Source of the DNA: Dactylosporangium fulvum
GTDB lineage: Bacteria > Actinomycetota > Actinomycetes > Mycobacteriales > Micromonosporaceae
Length of the DNA: 64,000 bases
Direction: 5' to 3'
Assembly (NCBI RefSeq): GCF_025137375.1
Contig: NZ_CP073720.1
Coordinates: 6,224,501-6,288,500, forward strand
The notes below the pieces were generated by a model. That model was not told where the DNA came from. It searched no databases and saw only the letters and a program-made list of their open reading frames with translations. Every line of letters begins with the position of its first letter. Positions within the stretch are counted from its first letter, which is position 1. This document shows, piece by piece, positions 11,301 through 23,300 of the stretch. The translations under genes and the position numbers were made by a program.

Positions 11301-14300
11301 CGGATCACCGTCTCGCCCAGCAGCACGGCTCGGTGGTCGAACTGCGTGCGGGTCGTGGCCAGGGAGAACCCGACGTCCACCGGGTCGGCGTCGACGGACC
11401 GCAGCCGCTCGACCTGCGCGTCGACGCCCGCCTCGGTCCGGGCGGACACCGGCCACGGCACGACGGGCAGGACCTCCCGGTCCGCCGCGGCGGGCTCGGC
11501 CTCGGGCGCCTGCTCCAGGATGACGTGCGCGTTGGTGCCGCTCATGCCGAACGACGACACGCCCGCCCGCCGCGGCCGCCCTGCCGACGGCCACTCCCGC
11601 GCCTCGGTGAGCAGTTCGACGGCGCCGGCCGACCAGTCGACGTGCGGCGACGGCTCGGTGACGTGGAGGGTCGGCGGCAGGACGCCGTGCCGCAGCGCCT
11701 GGACCATCTTGATGATCCCGGCGACACCGGCGGCGGCCTGCGGGTGGCCGATGTTCGACTTCAGCGAGCCGAGCCACAGCGGACGGCCGGGGTCGCGGCC
11801 CTGCCCGTACGTGGCGAGGAGGGCCTGCGCCTCGATCGGGTCGCCCAGCGGGGTGCCGGTCCCGTGCGCCTCGACGGCGTCGACGTCGGCCGGCGCGAGG
11901 CGGGCGTTGGCGAGAGCGCGCCGGATGACCCGCTGCTGCGCGGGGCCGTTGGGTGCGGTGAGGCCGTTGGAGGCGCCGTCCTGGTTGACGGCGCTGCCCC
12001 GGATGACGGCGAGGACCCGGTGCCCGAGCCGCCGCGCGTCCGAGAGGCGTTCGAGGACGACCATGCCGGCGCCCTCGGACCAGCTGGCGCCGTCGGCGGC
12101 GGCGGAGAACGGCTTGCACCGCCCGTCGGGGGCGAGGGCCCGCTGACGGCTGTAGTCGATGAGGGACACCGGGGTCGACATGACCGTCACGCCGCCGGCG
12201 AGGGCGAGGGTGCAGTCGCCGGCGCGCAGCGACTGGATCGCCCAGTGCAGGGCCACCAGCGACGAGGAGCAGGCGGTGTCGACGGACACGGCCGGCCCTT
12301 CGAGGCCCAGGCTGTAAGCGATCCGGCCGGACAGGACGCTGAACGAGTTGCCGCTGCCGATGAGCCCTTCGGCCCGTTCCTTGGCGAGCATGAGAAGGCC
12401 GACGTAGTCCTGGTAGGTGACGCCGGCGAAGACGCCGGTCTGGCTGCCGCGCAGCGCGACCGGGTCGAACCCGGCGTGTTCGAGTGCCTCCCAGGAGAGC
12501 TCCAGGAGGATCCGGTGCTGGGGGTCCATCGCCAGGGCCTCGCGGGGCGAGATGCCGAAGAAGGCGGGGTCGAAGTCGCCGGCGTCGTGCAGGAACCCGC
12601 CGCCCTGGGCGTAGCAGGTGCCGGGGGCGTCCGGGTCGGGGTTGTAGAGGGCCTCGAGGTCCCAGCCCCGGTTGGTGGGGAAGCCGCTGATCGCGTCGCC
12701 GCCGGACAGGACGAGGTCCCACAGGTCGTCGGGGGTCTGCACGCCGCCGGGGAAGCGGCAGCCGAGGCCGACGATGGCGATCGGCTCGTCGACGGTGGCG
12801 GGCGCGACGACCGGCGCGGTGTCCGCCTCGGGCCGGCCGAGCAGTTCGTGGTGCAGGTGGGTGGCGACGGCCGCCGGGGTGGGCCGGTCGAACACGAGGG
12901 TGGCGGGCAGGCGCATCCCGGTCGCCTCGGTGAGGGCGTTGCGCAGCTCGACGGCGGTGAGGGAATTGACGCCGAGGTTCTTGAACGGCTGGTCGGCGTC
13001 GACGTCACCGGCGTCGGCGTAGCCGAGGACGGCGGCGGTCCGTTCCCGGACGAGGTCGACGAGCAGCTGCTGCCGGTCCGGTTCGGCGAGACCGGCGAGC
13101 CGGCCGGCGAGCCCGTCGGCGGGCGGTGCGGCGGCGGCCGTGGTGGCGGCCCGGCGGCGGGCCGGTGCGGCGGCGCCGGTGACGGTCTCCGGCCGGTCGG
13201 GCCGCACGGCGGGGACCGTGGTGGGGCGCATGACGAGCGCGTCGGCGGTGGCGACCGGGGCGCCGGTGGGGTCGGCGAGCAGGACGGTGACCGTGCCGGG
13301 GCGGCCGGTCGCGGTCAGCCGGACCCGGAGCCGCTCCGCGCCGGTGGCGTGGAGGGTGAAGCCGTTCCAGGCGAACGGCAACAGGTCGCCGTCGAGGCCG
13401 GGCAGGGCGCCGAGGGCGAGGGCGTGCAGTGCCGCGTCGAGCAGGGCGGGTCGCAGGCCGAAGCCGGCATCGCCGGGCTGCTGCGGCACCTCGACCTCGG
13501 CGTAGACGGCGCCGCCGGTTTTCCAGGCGGCGCGGAGGCCGCGGAACGCCGGGCCGTAGGCGAAGCCGGCCTCGGCCCACCGCTCGTACAGGGTGTCGAC
13601 GGGGACCGGTTCGGCGCCGGCCGGCGGCCACTGGCCGAGCGGGTCGGCGGTGGGCGCCGGGCCACGGGTCAGGGTGCCGTGGGCGTGCCGGGTCCAGCCG
13701 GCGCCACCGGTCCGGCTGAACAGGGTCACCGGGCGGGCGCCGGCAGCGTCGGCGGGGCCGACCGCCGCCTGGAGCTCGACGGTGCCGTCCGCCGGTACGG
13801 GCAGCGACGTCTCCACGACGAGTTCGTCGACCCGGTCGCAGCCGACCTCGTCGGCGGCCCGGACGGCGAGGTCGACGAGGACGGCGCCGGGCACGTAGGC
13901 GACGCCGTGGACGACGTGCTCGGCGAGCCACGGGTGGCGCTGGAGGGTGGCCCGGCCGGTGAGCAGGACCCCGTCCCCGCCGGCGACGGGCACGGCCGCG
14001 CCGAGGAGCGGGTGGTCGGTGGCGCGCTGGCCGAACGCGGCCGGGTCCGTGCCGCCGGTCGGGCCGTCGAGCCAGTACCGCTGCCGCTGGAACGCGTACG
14101 TCGGCAGGTCGGTGCGGCGGGCCCCGGCGAAGACCTTGGCCCAGTCCGGCGACCAGCCGGTCACGTGCGCCCTGGCCACGGCGGTCATGAAGGTGGTGGC
14201 CTCGTCGCGGTCCTTGCGGGCGACGGGGATGCCGTCGTCGACGAGTGCGGACAGGACGCCGTCGGGTCCGGCTTCCAGGAAGTGGGTCACGTTGCGGGCG

Positions 14301-17300
14301 CGCAGGGTGGCGACCCCGTCGGCGAAGCGGACGGTGCCGCGGACCTGCCGCACCCAGTAGTCCGGATCCGTCATGTCCCCGTCACTGGTCGGCACGACCG
14401 GAATGACCGGCTTGCGCGCCGGGACCGCCGCCACCACGGTCCGGAACTCGCCCAGCATGCCGTCCATGCGGTGGGAGTGGAACGCGTGCGAGACCCGCAG
14501 CCGCTTGGTCTTCACGTTCAGCGCGGCGGCGACGGCTTCGACGGCTGCTTCGTCGCCGGAGACGACCACCGCGTCCGGCCCGTTGACCGCGGCGATCGAG
14601 GCGCCGTCGACCAGCGCGGCCCGGACGGCGTCCTCGGACGCCTGCACCGCGATCATGGCGCCGCCGGGCGGCAGCGCCTGCATCAACCGGCCGCGCGCTT
14701 CGACGATCCGGCAGGCACCTTCGAGGTCCCACACCCCCGCGACGTGCGCGGCGGCCAGCTCACCGATCGAGTGCCCCAGCAGGTAGTCCGGCGTCAGGCC
14801 CCACGATTCGAGGAGCCGGTAGGCGGCCACCTCAAAGGCGAACAACGCCGGCTGGGTCCAGCGCGTCTCGTCCAGCGCCGGGCCGTCGACGTCGCGCAGG
14901 CCTTCCACCAGGAAGCAGACCTCGTCGTAGGCCGCCGCGAACACCGGGAACGCCTCGTACAGGCCGCGGCCCATGCCGGGGCGCTGCGCGCCCTGACCCG
15001 TGAACAGGATCGCCGACCCGCCCTCGCGGACCTGACCCCGCACGACCCCGGCGCCGTCGAGGTGGCCGAGGCCGGCGAGAAGCGCGGCTCGCTCGGCGCC
15101 GAGCACCACGGCGCGGTGTTCGAGGTGCGCGCGGGCGGCGCCGAGCGTGGCGCCGACATCGTCGGGGTCGAGGTCCGTGCGTTCCGTGACGAGGGCGCGG
15201 AGCCGGTCGGCCTGGTCCCGCAGTGCGCGGGTGCCGCGGGCGGACAGCGGCCACGCCACCACCGGCAGGCCGGGCCCGGGGAGGACGTCCGCCTGCTCGG
15301 GTGCCGCTTCGAGGATGACGTGGGCGTTGGTACCGCTGACGCCGAACGCCGACACCGCGGCGCGCCTGGGCCGCTCGACCGCGGGCCAGTCGCGCGCCTC
15401 GGTGAGGAGCTCGACCGACCCGGCCGACCAGTCCACCTTGGACGACGGCGCGGTGACGTGGAGCGTGCGGGGCAGGTGTGCGTGTCGCAGGGCCATGACG
15501 GTCTTGATGACCCCGGCGACACCGGCGGCGGCCTGGGTGTGGCCGATGTTCGACTTGACCGAGCCCAGCCACAGCGGACGATCCGGCGAGCGGTCCTGTC
15601 CGTAGGTGGCGAGGAGGGCCTGGGCCTCGATCGGGTCACCGAGCGTGGTGCCGGTGCCGTGTGCCTCGACCGCGTCCACTTCGGACGCCTCGAGCCCGGC
15701 GGCGGCGAGCGCGGCGCGGATGACACGCTGCTGTGACGGGCCGTTGGGTGCGGTGAGGCCGTTGGACGCGCCGTCCTGGTTGACCGCGCTGCCCTTCACG
15801 ACGGCGAGGATCGGGTGGCCGTTGCGGCGGGCGTCGGAGAGCCGCTCGACGAGCAGCAGGCCCACGCCCTCGCCCCAGCCGGTGCCGTCGGCGTCGTCGG
15901 CGAACGCCTTGCAGCGGCCCTGCGCGGCGAGCCCGCCCTGGCGGCTGAACTCGGCGAAGACGCCGGGCGTGGCCATGACGGTGACGCCGCCGGCGACGGC
16001 CAGGCCGCACTCGCCGCGCCGCAGCGCCTGGACGGCGAGGTGCAGGGCGACCAGCGACGAGGAGCAGGCGGTGTCGACGGTGACGGCCGGGCCTTCCAGC
16101 CCGTACGTGTAGGAGAGCCGGCCGGACAGGACACTGCCGGAGTTCCCGGTGAGCAGGTGCCCGGCGAGCTCGTCGGGGACGGTGGTGAGGCCGGCGGCGT
16201 AGCCGGACGGCGACGCGCCGACGAACACGCCGGTCGGGCTCCCGCGCAGCGCGGCCGGATCGAGGCCGGCCCGCTCGAACAGCTCCCACGACGTCTCCAG
16301 CAGCAGCCGCTGCTGCGGGTCCATCGCGAGCGCCTCACGGGGCGAGATGTTGAACAGCCCGGCGTCGAACAGCGCCGCGCCGTCGAGGAAGCCGCCCTCG
16401 GTGGTCGTGCTGCGGCCGTCCGCGGACGGCCCGTACAACCCCTTGATGTCCCAGCCCCGGTCGGCCGGCATGGCGCCGACGGCGTCGGTGCCGGCCTCGA
16501 CCAGGCGCCACAGGTCCTCGGCGGAGCCGACGCCGCCGGGGAACCGGCAGCTCATCGCGACGATCGCGATCGGCTCGTCAGCTCGTTCCGGCACTGCGGC
16601 CGCACCCTCCGGGCCGGCCGCGGCGCCGAACAGCTGCGCCCCGAGGTGGGCGGCGACGTCACGTGCGGTCGGGTGGTCGAACACCAGCGTGGCCGGCAGC
16701 CGCAGCCCGGTCGCGGTGACGAGCCGGTTGCGCAGCTCGACGGCGGTGAGCGAGTCGAAGCCGAGGTCGCGGAACGGCCGGGACGGTTCGACGGTGCCGG
16801 TGTCCTGGTGCCGCAGCACCGCGGCGGCCTCGGCCCGGACCAGGTCGAGCAGGGCCGCGTCACGCTCGGTGGCGACGAGCGGGGCGAGCCGGTCGCGCAG
16901 GGCGTTCCCGGCGGCACCGTCGGCGGGCGCGCCGGCCGCGGCGGTCAGGTCGGCCACGCCGGGCAGGTCGGCGAGGAGCGGGCTCGGCCGCGCCGCGGTG
17001 AAGGCGGGGACGAACCGCGCCCAGTCGACGTCCGCGACCGTGATGACGGGTTCGCGTCCGGCGACGGCCCGCTGGAGCGCGGCGAGGGCCGTGTCCGGTG
17101 ACATGGGGCGGATGCCGCGGCGCAGCAGGGCGTCGCGGGAGGTGTCGTCGGCGGCCATGCCGCTGCCGGCCCAGGCGCCCCACTGGACGGAGGTGGCCGG
17201 GTGGCCCTGGCCGCGCAGTTCCTGCGCGACCGCGTCGAGGACGGCGTTGCCGGCGGCGTAGGCGGCCTGCCCGCCGCTGCCCCAGGCCGCGGCGATCGAC

Positions 17301-20300
17301 GAGAACAGGATGAACGCGTCGAGGTCCCGGCCGGCGAGGAGCGTGCCGAGGTGGCGGGCGCCGGCGGCCTTGCCGGCGTAGACGGCGGCGAAGTCGTCGA
17401 GGCTCATGCCGGGCAGCGGCTGCGACTGCGGCAGGCCGGCCGCGTGGACCACGGCGCGGACCGGTGGGCCGTCGCGTTCGACGGCGGCGAGCATGCCGGC
17501 GACGGCGGAGCGGTCGGCGAGATCGCACGCCACGACCGTGACGGCGGCGCCGAGCGCGGCGAGGTCGGCCGTGAGTTCGGCGGCGCCGGGTGCGTCCGGC
17601 CCGCGGCGGCTGACCAGGACGAGCCGTTCGGCGCCGCGGCCGGCGAGCCAGCTGGCGACGCGGGCGCCGAGTGCGCCGGTGCCGCCGGTGACCAGGACGG
17701 TGCCGGTGGGCCGCCAGTCGTCGGTGCCGGCCGGGGCCGGTGCGGGGGTGAGGCGCCGGACGAGTGTGCCGGAGGCGCGGACGGCGACCTGGTCCTCACC
17801 GGTGCCGCCGGCGAGGACCGCCGCGAGCCGGCGCACGGCGGCGGTGTCCGTCCCGTCGGGCAGGTCGACGAGGCCGCCCCAGCGGGTGGGCTGTTCCAGG
17901 GCGACGACCCGGCCGAGGCCCCAGACGGCCGCCTGGTCGACGGCGCGCACCGGGTCGGCGGCGCCGGTGGAGACGGCGCCCGCGGTGAGGCACCACAGTG
18001 GAGCGTCCACGGCGAGGTCGTCGAGCGCTTGGGCGAGCAGGAGGGTGGCGGCGGTACCGGCGCGCAGGGCCGGGACGTCGGCGCGGGGCCGGTCGTCGAG
18101 GGCGAGCAGCGACAGGACACCGGCGGGGCCGGCGACCCCGGCCACGGCGGCCGAGAGGGCGGCCCGGTCGGCGGTGGCGGCGTCGACCGGTACCACGGCC
18201 AGGTCGACGCCGAGCGCGGCGAGCCCGTCGAGGACCGTGGCTCCCGTGTCGCCGGAGACGAGCGCGATCCACCGTCCGTCCGGTCCGGGGCCGGGTGCGG
18301 AGGTCAGCGGCTTCCAGACGGTGCGGTACCGCCACACGTCGGCGGTCGCGCCGGTCCGCTGTTCGCGGTGCCAGGTCACGAGCGCCGGCAGCAGCGGTTC
18401 GAGGACGGCGTGGTCGACGTGGAGCGCGTCGGCGAGCCCGCCGGCGTCGGCCCGCTCGACCGCGTCCCAGAACCGGCTGTCGTAGGCCGTGGCGGCGCCG
18501 GTCGGGCCGGGGACGAGCGTCGGCCAGTAGCGCTCGTGCTGGAACGGGTAGGTCGGCAGCGGTACGGCCGGTGCGCCCGTCCCGGCGAGGACCGCGCTCC
18601 AGTCGGCGGGACCGCCGTGGGTCCACAGCTGGGCGAGGGAGGCGAGGACGCGGGCCGGACCGCCGTCGTCGCGGCGCAAGGTGCCGGTGACAACGGCGTC
18701 GGCGCCGAGGTCGTCGAGTGTCTCCTGGACCCCGACGGTCACCACCGGGTGCGGGCTGACCTCGACGAACGCGGTGTATCCGGCGGCGGCGAGCGACCGT
18801 ACGACCGGCTCGAACGCGACCGTGTGACGCAGGTTGGCGTACCAGTACCCGGCCGACCCGACGGTCAGCCCGGCGTGGTCACCGTCGACGGTGGAGCGGA
18901 ACGCCACCGCACCGTCGCGGGGCACGACCGGGGCGAGCACGTCGAGGAGCGTGCCGCGGATGGCCTCGACGTGGGCGGAGTGCGAGGCGTAGTCGACGTC
19001 GATCCGGCGGGCGCGGACGTCGTCGGCGGCGCAGGCGGCGAGCAGCCCGTCGACGGCGTCGACGTCGCCGGAGACGACGATGGAGGCCGGGCCGTTGACG
19101 GCGGCGACGGAGAGCCGGCCGTCCCAGGCGGCGATGCGCCGCTCGACCTCGGCGAGCGGCGCCGAGACCGACATCATGCCGCCGCGGCCGGACAGCGCGA
19201 GCAGCGCCTTGCTGCGCAGCGCGACGACCCGGGCCGCGTCGTCGAGCGACAGGACCCCGGCCACGCAGGCGGCGGCGATCTCGCCCTGGCTGTGCCCGAC
19301 GACGGCGGACGGTTCGACGCCCCGGGCGCGCCACACGGCGGCGAGCGACACCATGACGGCGAAGAGGACGGGCTGGACGACGTCGACCCGGTCGAGCGAG
19401 GCCGCGCCGGGCTCGCCGCGCAGGACCGCGGTGAGGCGCCAGTCGACGTGCGGCGCGAGCGCCGCCTCGCACCGGGCGATGTGGTCGGCGAAGACCGGCT
19501 CCGTGTCGAGCAGGCCGAGCGCCATCCCGGCCCACTGCGAGCCCTGACCGGGGAACAGGAACGCGACCTTGCCGGCCGGGCGGGCACGGCCGGTGACGAC
19601 GTCGCCGGACGGGGCGCCGTCGGCGAGGTCGCCGAGCGCCCGGAGCAGCGCCTCGCGGCCGGTGCCGACGACGGCGGCGCGGTGCTCGAGCGCGGCCCGG
19701 GTGGTGACCAGCGCATGGCCGACGTCCACCGCGTCGAGTCCGGGGTGTTCGACGACGTACGAGCGGAGCCGGCCGGCCTGCGCGCGCAGTGCCTCGCCCG
19801 TGCGTGCGGACAGCAGCCACGTGACGGCGGGCGGCACGGCGGCGGGTTCTCCCGGCTCGGGCTCGGCCGCGACCGGGGCTTCTTCCAGGATGACGTGGGC
19901 GTTGGTACCGGAGACGCCGAACGACGAGACGCCGGCGCGGCGCGGCCGGTCCGTGACCGGCCAGTCGCGGGCCTCGGCGAGCAGTTCGACGGCGCCGGCC
20001 GACCAGTCGACGTGTGACGAGGGTGCGGTGACGTGCAGTGTGCGGGGCAGGGTGCGGTGCCGCAGGGCGAGGACCATCTTCATCACCCCGGCGACACCGG
20101 CAGCGGCCTGGGTGTGACCGAGGTTCGACTTCACCGACCCCAGCCACAGCGGACGGTCCCGGTGCTGCCCGTAGGTCGCCAACAGCGCCTGCGCCTCGAT
20201 CGGGTCACCCAACGCCGTGCCGGTACCGTGCGCCTCGACCACGTCCACCTCGGACGCCTCGAGCCCGGCGGCAGCCAACGCCGCCCGGATCACCCGCTGC

Positions 20301-23300
20301 TGCGACGGACCGTTCGGGGCCGTCAGCCCGTTGGACGCACCGTCCTGGTTGACCGCGCTGCCCTTCACGACGGCCAGGACCGGGTGACCGTTGCGCCGCG
20401 CGTCCGACAACCGCTCCAGCAACAGCAGGCCGACACCCTCGCCCCAGCCGGTGCCGTCCGCGTCGTCGGAGAACGCCTTGCACCGCCCGTCGACGGCCAG
20501 GCCCCGCTGCCGGCTGAATTCCACGAAGAGGCCGGGTGTCGACATCACGGTGACGCCACCGGCGACGGCCAGGCCGGACTCGCCCCGTCGCAGCGACTGT
20601 ACGGCCAGGTGCAGCGCCACCAGCGACGAGGAGCATGCGGTGTCGACGGTGACGGCGGGTCCTTCGAGCCCGAACGTGTACGAGATCCGGCCCGACACGA
20701 CACTCGCCGCGTTGCCGGTGCCCTGGTAGCCCTCCACGTTCTCGGTGCCGTGCGCGAGGACGGCGGGGTAGTCCTGCCCGTTGGTGCCGACGAAGACACC
20801 GGTGGGGGTGCCCTTGAGGGAATGCGGGTCGACACCGGCCCGCTCGAACACCTCCCACGCCGTCTCCAACAGCAGCCGCTGCTGCGGATCCATCGCGAGC
20901 GCCTCGCGGGGCGAGACGCCGAAGAACCCGGCGTCGAAGCCGGCGACCTCGTCGAGGAACCCGCCGACCCGCGTGTACGACGTGCCGATACGGTCCGGGT
21001 CGGGATCGAACAGCCCGTCGAGGTCCCAGCCCCGGTCGGCCGGAAACTCGCCGAGCCCGTCGCGGCCCGCGGCGAGCAGCTCCCACAGGTCCTCCGGCGT
21101 GCGGACCCCGCCGGGGAACCGGCCCGCCATCGCCACGATGGCGATCGGCTCGTCGGCCGGGGCAGCGGTGCGCCCGGCGCGGCTTCCGCCCGGGTCCTCG
21201 CTCGGCCCGACCAGCTGTTCCAGCAGGTACCGGGCGAGGCCGGTCGGCGTCGGGTAGTCGAAGACGAGCGTCGAGGGCAGCGTGAGACCACCGGCGGCGG
21301 CGAGCGTGTTGCGGAACTCGACGGCGGTGAGCGAGTCGAAGCCGAGGTCGCGGAACGCCCGGTCCGGGCCGACGGCGGCCGGGTCGGCGTGGCCGAGCAC
21401 CGCGGCGGCCCGCTCGCGCACGATGTCGAGCAGCAGCGCCTCACGCTCGCCGCCGGGCAGGGCGAGGAGCCGGTCGGCGAGAGAGCCGCCGCTGTCCGGC
21501 CGCCCGGCGACCGCGGGGAGGAGCTCTTCGATGAGCGGTGCGGGCCGGTTGGCCGTGAACGCCGGCCCGAACCGGTCCCAGTCGACGTCGGCGACGACGG
21601 GGTTCGCCTCGGTGCCGGTGGCGGCGCGGGCGAGTGCGGTCACCGCCAGGTCGGGCGGCATCGGCCGCACGCCACCGCGGCGGTGCCGCTCGGCGACCTC
21701 GTGGCCACCGGCCATGCCGTCGCCGGCCCAGGTGCCCCACGCGATGGAGACGGCGGGCAGCCCGGCCGCACGGCGCCCGCGCGCGATCCCGTCGAGCGCG
21801 GCGTTCGCGGCGGCGTAGTTGGCCTGCCCCGCCGAGCCCACGGCTCCGGCGAACGACGAAAACAGCACAAACGCGTCCAGCCGCAGACCACGGGTCGCCT
21901 CGTCCAGGTGTCGGGCGCCGTCGACCTTCGCCGCCGCGACCGCCGCCATCCGCTCCGGCGTGAGCCCGTCGATGACACCGTCATCAACGACCCCCGCCGC
22001 ATGCACCACCGCCGACGGAACGTACCGGCCGACCAGGTCATGCACCGCCTGCCCGTCCGTCACGTCACAGGCGGCGAACACCACCCGCTCGTCGTCCGAC
22101 ACACCACCCCGGCGGCTCGCCAGCACCACCCGCTCCGCACCCGACGCGAGCAGCCACCCGGCGACATGCCCACCCAACGCACCCGTGCCACCCGTGACCA
22201 GCACCGTGCCACGCGGCCGCCACTCCGGACCGGTGACCACGGCCCGCACCAACCGCCGCCCCGACGCAACCCCGTCGCGGATCCTCACCTGATCCTCGGC
22301 ACCACCGAGCACACCACACAACGCGACAAGATCCGCAGCAGACGGCTCGGCCGGCAGGTCGACCAGACCACCCCACCGGTCCGGGTACTCCAACGCCGCG
22401 ACCCGCCCGAGACCCCACACATCGTCAGCGCCGCGGGTGACACACCACAGCGGCGCGCTGACACCCGCCTGCACCACCGCCAACGCCGCCACCGCATCGT
22501 CAACGAGCGCGACGACACCGGCGACCTCGCCGATAGGGATTTCGTGCGGCGACGACACCACCACCGGCACCGCACCCGCCGCCGTAAGTGCCTCAGCAAT
22601 CGGAACGGCGCCGGCGCCCACCACGGCCCAGCGACCAGCCAGCCGTCCGGTTACAGCCAGCGGCTTCCAGATCTCGCGGTAGCACCAATTATCCACAGTG
22701 GACTTCGGGTGCAACGTGGGCCAGTACCGTTGCCGCTGGAAGGCATACGTCGGCAGCTCGACCACAGCCGCGTTGCCGAACACCCGCGTCCAGTCCGGCG
22801 ACCACCCGCTCACGTGCGCCCTGGCCACGGCCGTCAGGAACGTGGTCACCTCATCGCGGCCCTTGCGCGCCACAGGAATGCCGTCCTCGACCAGGGCCGA
22901 CAGCACCCCGTCGGGTCCGACCTCCAGGAACCGAGACACACCGGAAGCCCGCAGCGTCGCCACCCCGTCAGCGAACCGCACGGTCCCCCGCACCTGCCGC
23001 ACCCAATAATCCGGATCCGTGAAGTGCCCGTCGCCGGCCGGCACCACCGGAATGACCGGCTCACGCGCCGGCACCGCCGCGACCACGGCCCGGAACTCCG
23101 CCAACATCCCGTCCATACGTGCGGAGTGGAACGCGTGCGACACCCGCAACCGCTTAGATTTCACGTTCAGCGAGGCGGCAACCGCCTCGACGGCATCCTC
23201 ATCACCGGACAGCACCACCGCATCCGGACCGTTGACTGCGGCGATCTCCGCACCGTCAACCAACGCAGCCCGCACGGCTTCTTCGGAAGCCTGCACCGCG

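Noticed and set aside
9170..15736. 2188-aa open frame on the plus strand (with similar long ones at 29840-33673, 41296-47565 and 48769-56379)
   Set aside because: Same reason: low-complexity antisense shadows of PKS modules, with no ribosome site or domain.
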